64,000 bases of DNA, taken from Streptomyces sp. Edi2. GTDB lineage: Bacteria; Actinomycetota; Actinomycetes; Streptomycetales; Streptomycetaceae. Shown piece by piece: positions 27,406 through 34,622 of this stretch. The translations under genes were made by a program, and so were the position numbers. The stretch is from positions 5,605,501 to 5,669,500 of the forward strand of contig NZ_JBEJGX010000003.1 in the NCBI RefSeq assembly GCF_040253635.1, written 5' to 3'. Numbering within the stretch: position 1 is the stretch's first letter; each line of letters starts with the position of its first letter. The notes under the pieces are model-generated. The model worked only from the letters and a program-made list of their open reading frames with translations. It had not been told where the DNA came from and did no database searches.

Positions 27406-28515
27406 TCAGCTCGGAAGCAGTTCCGTAAGCCTGTCGAGGACGGCATCGACCTCGGCTTCGGTCAGCGGTACGAGTTCGAGGAGCAGCCGTTCCTCGTCCT
27501 GCCGGTCGGACATGACCCAGATCGACGGTGAGCCGGTCCGCAGTGCTTCGGCCAGGTCGGCCGCGTTCGTGCCCGAGACGGCGGGGTGCACCTCGATCTC
27601 GGCGCGCCGGAACGGCAGCCCGGTGGGATCCGGGACGGAGGTGGCGGTGAGGCCCCGCAGGGCCCCGGCCCGTTCGACGAAGTCCGTCACCTTGTCCGCC
27701 TGCTGCCGCCGCCATGCCGCCATGTCCCTCTCCTGCCGGGCCTCGAGCGCCGCGAGGACACCGACGACGGCTTCCTTGCTCGCCTTCATCGGACGGCCGA
27801 TGCCCCGTTCCTGCGCCCGGACCGCCGCCACCGGTCCGGTACGGCCCACCACCAGCCCCGCCGTCGGGGATCCCAGGTACTTCTGCCCGCTGACGGTCAC
27901 CAGGTCCGCCCCCGTGCCCAGCAGTTCCGCGACCCGGAGATCCTGAGCGGCACCGTCGATGACCGCGGGCACCCCGCGACGGTGCGCCGCCGCCACCGCT
28001 TCGGACAGCGTGGCACCGGTCCCGCGGACGAGGCGGGACGACACCAGCAGCAGGCACGCGACGTCCGGACGCGCGAGGCCGGCCTCCAAGTCCGCGAGCG
28101 TGCACGCCGCTTCGGTTCCCACGCGCACGGGGGCCGCACCCGCCAGCCGGACGGCCTGCTCGATCGGGTGCCCGTAATTGACGGCGTGTCCCGCCGGGAG
28201 GAGCACCGCCGCAGGCATGTCCGTCGTGTCCGGCAGGGCCGCGATGCGCTCGGGAGAGCTGCCCGTCATCGAGGCCGCGACCGCCAGGGTGATCGCCGAC
28301 GCCGTGCAGTGGACCACCGTCCCCGCTTCGGCCCCGGCGAACCGGGCGAGGGCCCGGTCGGCCGCCGCTTGCAGTTCCGCCATCACGAAGAACCCTGACA
28401 GGGCCTCGGCGACCGCGGCGGCGACGGCCCCGCCGCTGCGCGAGACACCCAAGGGGGTGAACGGCCCCCGCGCGTTGATGACCGACGTAAGACCGTACTT
28501 GGCATGCAGATCCAT
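27406..28515 (-). CDS. SelA/DgaE-like PLP-dependent enzyme
   Basis: A 369-residue fold-type I PLP protein. It starts MDLHAKYGLTSVINARGPFT PLG, the typical N terminus of the SelA-like/D-glucosaminate-6-phosphate ammonia-lyase group, then GTVVHCTASAITLAVAAS and AVIDGAAQDLR (PLP-ring Asp). VTVSGQKYLGSPTAGLVVGR carries the Schiff-base Lys. There is no selenocysteine pathway gene nearby, so a lyase or aminotransferase role on a sugar acid or amino acid is more likely than SelA proper. I prefer ATG 28515 (AGGA upstream); ATG 28524 is possible. It is convergent with the LysR gene. Confidence 0.82.
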   Translation of the reverse strand: MDLHAKYGLTSVINARGPFTPLGVSRSGGAVAAAVAEALSGFFVMAELQAAADRALARFAGAEAGTVVHCTASAITLAVAASMTGSSPERIAALPDTTDMPAAVLLPAGHAVNYGHPIEQAVRLAGAAPVRVGTEAACTLADLEAGLARPDVACLLLVSSRLVRGTGATLSEAVAAAHRRGVPAVIDGAAQDLRVAELLGTGADLVTVSGQKYLGSPTAGLVVGRTGPVAAVRAQERGIGRPMKASKEAVVGVLAALEARQERDMAAWRRQQADKVTDFVERAGALRGLTATSVPDPTGLPFRRAEIEVHPAVSGTNAADLAEALRTGSPSIWVMSDRQDEERLLLELVPLTEAEVDAVLDRLTELLPS

Positions 28516-28550
28516 GCACGCCATCCTGCCCTCGTAAGTGCCCCTGGGCG

Positions 28551-28578
28551 CCTGGCTCCTGGCTCCTGGCTCCTGGCT
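28551..28578. repeat. four-copy CCTGGCT heptamer tandem repeat
   Basis: CCTGGCT occurs four times in a row at 28551-28578, then degenerates (CTTGGCC). It lies in the 127-bp gap upstream of the PLP enzyme gene. Confidence 0.7.
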
Positions 28579-28642
28579 CTTGGCCCGTGGCCCCCTGACA
28601 CCGGACCGTGTGCGCACAGCCACATGATCGGACCGATAAGTC

Positions 28643-29656
28643 CTAAGCGACTGTGAGTACGATCTTGCCCCGGATGTGGCCTCGGGCGGCGCGTTCATGC
28701 GCCGCCGAGGCGTCCGTGAGCGGGAATGTGCTGTCGATCGCGGGGCGGACCGTGCCTGCGTCCAGGAGGCGTGCCAGTTCGGCGAGTTGAGCGCCGTTCG
28801 ACCGGACCTGAGTGCCCGTTACGGTGACGCCCAGTTTCTCGTTCTCCGCGTCGTCGAACTCGCCGAAGTACACCGGGTAGAGGGATCCGCCGCGTTTGAG
28901 GGTGCGCAGGAAGCGCCTGCTGTGGGGGCCTCCGACGGTGTCGAGGACGAGATCGATGTCTCGGGCGGCCTCCTCGGGCCGCTCCTTGGTGTAGTCGATG
29001 AACTCATCGGCGCCGAGCTCGCGCAGGAACGTCTCGTGGGGGCCGGAGGCCACGGCGATGACGCGGGCTCCCTTCCACTTGGCCAGTTGGAGAGCGAGGT
29101 GTCCCACGCCTCCTGCCGCGCCGTTGATGAGCACCGTGGTCTCGCTGCCGAGCGCCATCGGGTGGTGCCGGGCCTCCTGGAACGGAGAGGGGTGGTCGTG
29201 CCCGAGCTCGATCAAGAACTGCCATGCCGTCAGCCCCGACATGGGCAGAGCCGCGGCGTGCACGTGATCGACGCCGGCCGGCTTGCGGGCGAGGTCGGAG
29301 GCCGGCGCGGTGACGTACTGGGCGTACGCGCCGCCCTGGAGGGCGACGGGGAAGCGCAGCAGGCCGAATACCTCGTCCCCGGCCGCGAAGTCGTGGACAT
29401 CGGCGGCGATGGCCTCCACGGTGCCGGAGACGTCGGTGCCCGGAATCAGGGGAAGCTCGAACGGCGGCTTGAACTCGGCAGGCACGTCGGGCATTCCCTC
29501 GCGTACATACCAGTCGGGAGGGTTGAGGCCGACCGCGTGCACCCGGATGAGGACCTCACCCGGCCCGGGCTCGGGTACCTCCACCTCATCTACGCGCAGT
29601 ACCTCGGGGCCGCCGTACTCGTGCAGCCGGATCGCCTTCATGGTGTTCGCCGGCAT
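28643..29656 (-). CDS. NADP-dependent quinone-oxidoreductase-like MDR protein
   Basis: A 337-residue medium-chain reductase. MKAIRLHEYGGPEVLRVDEV, VHAVGLNPPDWYVREGMP, LIPGTDVSGTVEAIA, and the nucleotide-binding TVLINGAAGGVGHLALQLAK are visible; there is no zinc site. ATG 29656 follows CAGGAGAAACCG, so I discarded the in-frame extension across the operator. It is divergent from a TetR gene with palindromic operators in between, which makes it the probable target of that repressor. Confidence 0.9.
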   Translation of the reverse strand: MPANTMKAIRLHEYGGPEVLRVDEVEVPEPGPGEVLIRVHAVGLNPPDWYVREGMPDVPAEFKPPFELPLIPGTDVSGTVEAIAADVHDFAAGDEVFGLLRFPVALQGGAYAQYVTAPASDLARKPAGVDHVHAAALPMSGLTAWQFLIELGHDHPSPFQEARHHPMALGSETTVLINGAAGGVGHLALQLAKWKGARVIAVASGPHETFLRELGADEFIDYTKERPEEAARDIDLVLDTVGGPHSRRFLRTLKRGGSLYPVYFGEFDDAENEKLGVTVTGTQVRSNGAQLAELARLLDAGTVRPAIDSTFPLTDASAAHERAARGHIRGKIVLTVA

Positions 29657-29693
29657 CGGTTTCTCCTGGTTTTCCCTGGCGGATACACTGAGT

Positions 29694-29750
29694 GGATCAG
29701 TGATCCGTTTATCCGGATCACTGGAACGAATATATGGACCACTGATCCGG
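29694..29750. promoter_or_regulatory. TetR operator cluster built on TGATCC
   Basis: GGATCAGTGATCC (29694-29706) is itself a palindrome. CAGTGATCCG (29698-29707) and CGGATCACTG (29714-29723) are perfect inverted arms six bases apart. A further CCACTGATCCGG lies at 29739-29750. All are in the 112-bp gap between the MDR gene and the TetR gene. Confidence 0.7.
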
Positions 29751-29768
29751 ATAGTCAAGAGGGTGCAG

Positions 29769-30356
29769 ATGCGGGCAGACGCCAGGAAGAATCGTGATCA
29801 CTTGCTCGCCGTGGCGAGCGAGGCCATCGCCGAGCAGGGCGTCGATGGTTCGATGCGCGACATCGCGCGCAGGGCCGGCGTCGGACTCGCGACGCTGCTT
29901 CGCCATTTCCCGACGCGCGAGGCGCTGCTCGATGCCCTGCTCCGTACGAGCTTCGACGAACTGACGGTCAAGGCTGCCGAGCTCGAAGCGTCGAGTTCCC
30001 CTGAAGATGCTCTCGTTTCCTGGCTGCGCGACTGCGTCACGTGGACCACGACCTATCGGGGCGTGACCGTGCTGATGGCAGCCGCCATCGAAGACCCTGA
30101 GTCCGCACTCCACGCTTCGTGCGTCACGTTGCGCGCAGCCGGTGCGCGCCTCCTGGCACGCGCCCAGGCTGCGGGCGCGGCACGCACCGACATCGACGGC
30201 GCCGACTTGTTTGCGCTGGTGGCGGCGCTCGCGTGGCTCGGGGATCAGCCCTCGCTCGCGCCAGGCGCCGACCGCCTCTTCGGGGTTGTCGCGAGCGCGA
30301 TCCTGACGAGCGCAGGTCGCGACGGACAGCCGCATGACCGGATGGGCGAGTCCTAG
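29769..30356 (+). CDS. TetR-family repressor
   Basis: A 195-residue regulator starting MRADARKNRDHLLAVASEAI, with the helix-turn-helix MRDIARRAGVGLATLLRHFP TREALLDALL (residues ~32-61). The C-terminal part (TYRGVTVLMAAAIEDPESAL) is the ligand domain found in regulators of quinone or aldehyde reductases. ATG 29769 is preceded by AGAGGG; GTG 29763 is in frame. Divergent from the MDR gene. It ends 26 bp before a tRNA fragment that marks the edge of a decayed element. Confidence 0.9.
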   Translation: MRADARKNRDHLLAVASEAIAEQGVDGSMRDIARRAGVGLATLLRHFPTREALLDALLRTSFDELTVKAAELEASSSPEDALVSWLRDCVTWTTTYRGVTVLMAAAIEDPESALHASCVTLRAAGARLLARAQAAGAARTDIDGADLFALVAALAWLGDQPSLAPGADRLFGVVASAILTSAGRDGQPHDRMGES

Positions 30357-30381
30357 GGGGAGACGCTTCTCAGGGGGAGGC

Positions 30382-30424
30382 ACCTCCTAGGGAATCGAAC
30401 CCTTGACCTACGCATTACGAGCAC
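30382..30424 (-). mobile_element. tRNA-Thr(CGU) 3' fragment, probable attachment-site remnant
   Basis: Read on the minus strand, the segment gives an anticodon loop CTCGTAA with 3' stem TGCGT, then the variable region AGGTC, a T arm built on GGGTTCGATTCCC, and AGGAGG as the 3' acceptor strand. The anticodon CGT is for Thr. The D arm and 5' acceptor strand are absent: sequence upstream of the loop does not fold as tRNA. Integrative elements of actinobacteria leave exactly such 3' tRNA pieces as att sites. The neighbouring 3.3 kb of pseudogenes and IS remnants support this. No integrase is present. Confidence 0.6.
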
Positions 30425-30531
30425 GTTAGGGCCTGTGCTGCGGCGTGTTGCTGGGTGACCCGTGGTGTCGTTTTCGCAGGTCAGAGCACACATTCCAGTC
30501 CCGCTGTTCGCGCCCTGTGTTGCACTGTTCA

Positions 30532-30985
30532 ATGGCGTCCGCGCTCCCCTTGCGCTCCCCTGTGAGCGGAGGTTCGCCCTTAGCCGCTCCTCAGTCCGAC
30601 GCCACGAGGCGCCCGGCTGACGCGGTTGCCCTCGACACAGCCCCTCGCGTCCCGGCGGCGGGCCGCGGCAGCGGCGTCGTGTGCGTGGCGGCTGTCGTCG
30701 TCGCGGAGTTGACGAGCCACGCCGCCGCGCCTGGGCAGGTGTCCGGACGTAGCTTCCGCTCATGGATGCGACGAGGCGGGAGCTGCTGTTGCCGAACACG
30801 CTGCGCATCGAAGTCGCGGACCTGTGGGCGAATGGCGACCCGCCCTGTCGGCTCCGGTGCTGCCGGCGGCCGAAGGCTCCGGGCGAGGCCACGAGCCCGT
30901 TCCCGTCACGTACTTCGTGGCGCGCTGCGGCGTACTGGATCAGCCGCCATCGGGCCAGACGGTGTGGGCGGAGATCGACCTCTGA
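30532..30985 (+). pseudogene. frameshifted HATPase (anti-sigma/RsbW-like ATP-binding) gene
   Basis: Three consecutive frames together rebuild a small Streptomyces ATP-binding protein. The first, from ATG 30532, has ATRRPADAVALDTAPRVP and VVVAELTSHAAAPGQVSG, corresponding to the N box VVAELTTNAVRHG. The second has LLLPNTLRIEVADL around 30790. The third has VLPAAEGSGRG (G-box remnant) and ends GQTVWAEIDL at the TGA 30983-30985. The N-box Asn is replaced (TSHAAA) and at least two frameshifts separate the pieces, so it is dead. It lies inside the decayed region next to the tRNA fragment. Confidence 0.65.
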
Positions 30986-31261
30986 ACTCCCGGAGCAGCC
31001 GAGCGGGTTCCGCTTCGGCCTCGGGCCGGCACGCGGGGAATCGACTCCGGCTGGTCAGTTGTAGCTCTGTAACAGGGACCGCGAGCACTTGGAGTTCCAC
31101 CCGTTCGCGTGATCGACTACTCAGTGCCCGAGAGGAACTTGAAGCGCAACGCGACGCTTTGCCACGGTCGGACACGACTCCGGCCGACCGCGGGGCCGGT
31201 CCGATCCAGCCGCGCTCCGCGAGTAACGGGCCCGTGCGCCGCAGAGGCGCGCATGCACCAC

Positions 31262-31285
31262 TGCACGTTTGCACGTATGCACGTA
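31262..31285. repeat. three direct repeats TGCACGT(A/T) before a secreted-protein gene
   Basis: TGCACGTT, TGCACGTA, TGCACGTA follow one another at 31262-31285, ending 3 bp before the ribosome-binding site of the gene at 31299. No gene was recognised between 30986 and this point. Confidence 0.65.
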
Positions 31286-31298
31286 AAGGAGAGAAAAC

Positions 31299-31544
31299 AT
31301 GCGCAAGTTCCAGCGCGCAGCAGTCGCCGCCGCCGGCATCCTGGCCTTCTCCGGCCTCGGCGTCGGAGCCGCCCAGGCCGCCGACCTCCCCTCGATGGAC
31401 ACGCAGGGCGACGCCGCGACGGACTGCTTCACGAAGGAGACCCAGCAGCTGGTGGACGAGGGAGTGGGCCACCACGTCACGATCGTCCACTGCGAACGCG
31501 AACCCCAGAGCCCGGGCAGCATGCTGGTCTTCTACCGGGGCTGA
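31299..31544 (+). CDS. small secreted protein
   Basis: An 81-residue preprotein. The Sec signal MRKFQRAAVAAAGILAFSGL GVGAAQA is cut before ADLPSM, leaving a ~53-residue acidic, polar mature peptide with two Cys (TDCFTKE and VHCERE) that could form one disulfide. AAGGAGA lies 7 bases before the ATG. No family recognised. It appears intact although it lies among pseudogenes. A two-tier hairpin follows at 31658. Confidence 0.75.
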   Translation: MRKFQRAAVAAAGILAFSGLGVGAAQAADLPSMDTQGDAATDCFTKETQQLVDEGVGHHVTIVHCEREPQSPGSMLVFYRG

Positions 31545-31657
31545 GTCCGAGGCGGGTCACCTCCGGCCCTCTCCACCGAGGCCCCGGTCTCCTTGGCTGC
31601 GCGCACGTCGGAGAACCGGACGCCGCACCCGCACCGGACGTTCCGTCGACGTGACGG

Positions 31658-31709
31658 ACGAAGGCGGCTCTTCCACCCCCTGCGCGGGGGCCGGAGGGGC
31701 CGCCTTCGT
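31658..31709. terminator. two-tier hairpin, possible bidirectional terminator
   Basis: ACGAAGGCGGC (31658-31668) pairs with GCCGCCTTCGT (31699-31709). The loop contains a second stem, CCCCC-TGCGC-GGGGG (31676-31690). It separates the secreted-protein gene from the convergent pseudogene. Confidence 0.6.
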
Positions 31710-31774
31710 GTTGCTCGGTGCCGACGGTGACAAGGGAGCGCAGCAGCGCAGGTCGCTACTCTCCAGCCTCACCC

Positions 31775-32260
31775 ACTCGGAGGGCAACCAGGCATGATCG
31801 GCACGTCGCAAAGGGAACACATCGTGGCTTCGGCATCTGTTGATAAGGGCCACCACAGCAGCGAAGCGGTACCGAGCACTGCTGCCAGGTCAGAGTGGCG
31901 AGCTTGCTGGATGCCGAGGGTGACGCTGGCGACGTTGCCGTTCTCCGGGACGGTGACCACGAGCCGGCCCTCGGGAACTCCTGCCAACTCGGTGAACCGC
32001 TCCACGTAGGCACCGTCACCTGATGGACGAGAACGTGCCGGAAGTCCTCCCACTCCAGGCCCGTACGGTGTTGCACCCGGTCCAGCAAGGAGGTGCCGAC
32101 CTTTCCGAACACGTCGCGCAGTTCGGCGCTGTCGCCGTGGAAATAGGTGTGCTCATCACCGCGCGGGTGGCGGGCCCGCCGCCGAAGATGCCGCCGACGG
32201 GTGAGGTTCGGAGCGCGTCTCGGAGTCGACGTTCGGAAGCCAGCGGGTGCGCGGTTGTTC
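31775..32260 (-). pseudogene. 3-oxoacyl-ACP synthase III-like gene remnant
   Basis: Two minus-strand frames join into the C-terminal half of a FabH-like protein. One reads DEHTYFHGDSAEL, then LEWEDFRHVLVHQVTVPT, with the His-Gln of the ketosynthase III active site. After a frameshift near 32010, the other reads YVERFTELAGVPEGRLVVTV PENGNVASVTLGIQQA, with the catalytic-type Asn in GN-x-(A/S). The last ~40 codons (LLWWPLSTDAEATMC) no longer resemble the family and the N-terminal half is missing. Confidence 0.6.
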
Positions 32261-32328
32261 ACTGGTGCTGAAGCAATGGAGGCGCAGGGTGACGCTGACT
32301 GTTGTCCAGGACCTGCGGCAGGCCCTGC

Positions 32329-33207
32329 TCAGGGCTGGGCGGCCGACCACTGTCTGAACGAAGCAGGCAGTGCCGCCAGGACATCGCTCTCCTGCGGGGT
32401 CCACACCAACGCGCCGCCGGCGGAGGAGGAGTCGATGACCTCGTCACGGTCGAACACCCGGTACACCGGCTTCTCGTCCTCGACCGGGGCGAAGGCGAGG
32501 GCGGCGGTGCTGCCGACCGCCCGGGCGGCGGCTTCGACGACAGCCAGCGGGGCCGTGGGGTGTGCGTCGGCCAGCAGGTAGGTGCGCCCGTCGTGTTCCT
32601 TGGGCGCACGCAGGACCGCCGTGTACGCGCGCGCCAGGTCCTCGACGTGAATCCAGGACCACACCTTGTCCCGTCGTCCCCGGTGTACCGGCCCGGAGGA
32701 TCGGGCCTCGCGGAACCAGTCCCCGACGATCGAACTGCGCGCATCGCCGCCGTGCACCATGCCCGGCCGCAGCACGGTGTGCGGCAGCCCGGCACTGCGT
32801 AGTTCGGCTTCCAGGCCGGCGCGGAGGTTACCGTTGTCGACGGGGGTCTGCGGCGTCAGCACCGCGTGGGCGTGCTCACCGTAGACCGAGCAGCCGGTCG
32901 TATACACCAGATGCTGGCGGCGGCCGGCGTCGGCGAGAGCGCCAAAGAGAGCACGATCGGCGCCGACGGGGTCGTCCGGGTCGAAGGCGGTGTGGACCAC
33001 GGCGTCCGCACCGGCGAGCATCCTGCTGAGCACGGCACGGTCCGCGAGACGCCCGCGCAGCGGCCGGACACCAAAGTCCTGCAGCGCCCTCGCCCTGTCC
33101 GAGCCCGGATCCCGGGTGAGGGCAAAGACCTCATGACCCGCCTCGGCCAGAGCAACCGCAACAGCTCGCCCGACATAACCAGTTGCCCCTGTGATCAGTA
33201 CACGCAT
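32329..33207 (-). CDS. NAD-dependent epimerase/dehydratase-like SDR
   Basis: A 292-residue extended SDR. MRVLITGATGYVGRAVAVAL is the TGxxGxxG cofactor loop; LVYTTGCSVYGEHAH holds the Tyr region, with YGE rather than YxxxK. VWSWIHVEDLARAYTAVL is the second family signature (IHVxDLA). The missing clear YxxxK suggests an atypical or NmrA-like redox-sensing variant. It appears intact and lies between a pseudogene and IS remnants. Substrate unknown. Confidence 0.85.
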   Translation of the reverse strand: MRVLITGATGYVGRAVAVALAEAGHEVFALTRDPGSDRARALQDFGVRPLRGRLADRAVLSRMLAGADAVVHTAFDPDDPVGADRALFGALADAGRRQHLVYTTGCSVYGEHAHAVLTPQTPVDNGNLRAGLEAELRSAGLPHTVLRPGMVHGGDARSSIVGDWFREARSSGPVHRGRRDKVWSWIHVEDLARAYTAVLRAPKEHDGRTYLLADAHPTAPLAVVEAAARAVGSTAALAFAPVEDEKPVYRVFDRDEVIDSSSAGGALVWTPQESDVLAALPASFRQWSAAQP

Positions 33208-33428
33208 CCCAAGAGGCTAACCGGTACCCCGGCAGCCTCCGCGGTCGCCGGGCAGCAGCCTGCCGACTGCAGCGACCAACCACGCCCCTCGCCGCAAGGT
33301 AGCTCTTCACCCCCACAAGGCCCCCTCCAAAGTGGCGCTCCAGCCCGCAGACTTCGCCGTCACAGGACACCGGGTTCCCGCCGAAGAACGCCCGGAAATT
33401 CTGAAACCAAACACAGACCGGGACCAGC
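33208..33428. other. gene-free gap before IS remnants
   Basis: No plausible coding sequence. The final part (33380-33428) is in phase with the transposase remnant that follows but contains a TGA. Confidence 0.5.
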
Positions 33429-33518
33429 GGATTCACGCGGATCCCGAAACGCTGGGCAGCCGAGCGGACCCACGGCTGGCTGATGCTCCACCGACGCCTG
33501 GCCCGCGACTATGAAGTC
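33429..33518 (+). mobile_element. IS5-type transposase C-terminal remnant
   Basis: The frame from 33429 reads GFTRIPKRWAAERTHGWLM, then LHRRLARDYEV. The pattern G-F-x-x-x-P-x-R-W-x-x-E-R-T-x-x-W-L with a following HRRLxRDYE is the C-terminal catalytic-Glu region of IS5/IS112-type DDE transposases. A TGA lies 27 bases upstream in frame and nothing earlier remains, so it is a fossil. Confidence 0.65.
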
Positions 33519-33539
33519 CCCCGAGGCTGCTATGTCGTG

Positions 33540-33734
33540 TCAAGCAGCTTGGTCGAGGTCTTCAGTGCTCGGACGGGTCCTTCGTTCGAGGATCTTGAAG
33601 AGCTGTCGGCCGATGACGCGCTTGAGGCAGCGCTGTGCGTCACGGGAGCTCTTTCCTTCGCTGGTGCGGCGGGCGACGTAGGTCTTTGTGTCTGAGTCGA
33701 GTCGCATCCTGATCAGCGTGATCGTGGGGTCTCC
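33540..33734 (-). mobile_element. IS110-type transposase C-terminal remnant
   Basis: Minus-strand frame LIRMRLDSDTKTYVARRTSE GKSSRDAQRCLKRVIGRQLF ending at 33540. D-x-x-T-x-x-Y-(V/L)-A-R-R-x-x-E-G-K-(S/T)-x-R-(D/E)-x-x-R-C-L-K-R is the conserved C terminus of IS110/IS116/IS902 transposases. The rest of the ~400-residue protein is gone: upstream sequence is the TetR gene in another frame. Confidence 0.7.
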
Positions 33735-33757
33735 CTGGTGCCGCGCCGTGTGCGGCT

Positions 33758-34411
33758 TCAGGGCCGGGGTGCCAGCAGGTCGTTCAGTTCGGCCTCGAAG
33801 AGCAGGGCGGGGTCGAGGTTCATGCCGGTGAAGTGGCCGGCGAGTTCCAGGGACAGGACGCCGTGCAGGCGGGTCCAGAAGGTCAGGAACCGGTGGAGGG
33901 CTTCGGGCGGGGCGGGGTGGCCGGCGGCCCAGTCCCGGTGGTCCTCCAGGTAGGTGCCGAACGGTGTGGTGGCGCCGTCCGGGGCGAGCGCCGCGCACGC
34001 GTCGACCAGGGTCGTCATGATCTCGGAGGAGAGGGCGGTGGTGTCCTCGGGCGCGTGGTAGCCGGGGATGGGGGTGCCGTAGACGAGGAAGTACCGCTGC
34101 GGGTCCGCCAGGGCCCAGTCGCGCAGGGCGTGCGCCAGACCGGCCAGGTCGGCGTCGTTGGCGGAGGCCGTGCGGAAGGTTTCGGCGAGGCTTCGGTATG
34201 CCTCCCGGACGAGTTCGGTGATCAGGTCGTCGCGGCTGGCGAAGTAGCGGTAGAGCGCCGGTCCGCTCATGCCCATCTGCTTGGCGATCGCGTTGAGGGA
34301 GAGCGCGGACGCCCCCGCCGTGGCGATCTGCTCCCAGGCGCGTTCCGTGATCTCCGCCCGCACCTGGGCCCGGTAGCGCTCCCGCGGGGTGTTCGCGCCC
34401 GTCGTCGCCAT
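33758..34411 (-). CDS. TetR-family repressor (WHG/TetR_C_13-like C terminus)
   Basis: A 217-residue regulator. The helix-turn-helix is SLNAIAKQMGMSGPALYRYF ASRDDLITEL (residues ~38-67). The C-terminal domain (LRDWALADPQRYFLVYGTPI PGY ... FWTRLHGVLSLELAGHF) is characteristic of the TetR_C_13/WHG type. It is divergent from the SRPBCC gene; an inverted TTAGAAG(C/T)TA pair lies between. Its probable target is that divergent gene and possibly itself. Confidence 0.92.
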   Translation of the reverse strand: MATTGANTPRERYRAQVRAEITERAWEQIATAGASALSLNAIAKQMGMSGPALYRYFASRDDLITELVREAYRSLAETFRTASANDADLAGLAHALRDWALADPQRYFLVYGTPIPGYHAPEDTTALSSEIMTTLVDACAALAPDGATTPFGTYLEDHRDWAAGHPAPPEALHRFLTFWTRLHGVLSLELAGHFTGMNLDPALLFEAELNDLLAPRP

Positions 34412-34460
34412 GGCCTGTCACCGTCCCCATTCATCGTCTGGCTACATCTTCAAGACTTGG

Positions 34461-34517
34461 TTAGAAGCTATCACGCACGTCATTGACCTGGCGTTCCGTG
34501 AACGTTATAACTTCTAA
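34461..34517. promoter_or_regulatory. spaced inverted repeat between TetR and SRPBCC genes
   Basis: TTAGAAGCTA (34461-34470) and TAACTTCTAA (34508-34517) match as inverted repeats at 9 of 10 positions. GTTATAAC (34504-34511) is itself an 8-bp palindrome. These AT-rich sites stand out in a GC-rich context and are good TetR operator candidates. Confidence 0.55.
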
Positions 34518-34622
34518 CGAAGGCGTGAAGCTGTAGTTCTGGTGGGTGTGTGGTGCGCGGTACGGCCGCGCGACCTGCCGGGCAGGCAGCGCTCACGCCC
34601 CCGACCGACAGAGGGGAACTCC

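Noticed and set aside
30906..31490. A 194-codon minus-strand frame opposite the secreted-protein gene
   Set aside because: No ribosome-binding site or domain, Arg/Ser-rich composition, and it overlaps a well-supported plus-strand gene.
33483..33695. A 70-codon plus-strand frame beginning MLHRRLARDYE
   Set aside because: Only its first residues belong to the IS5 transposase remnant; the rest is the reverse of the IS110 remnant.
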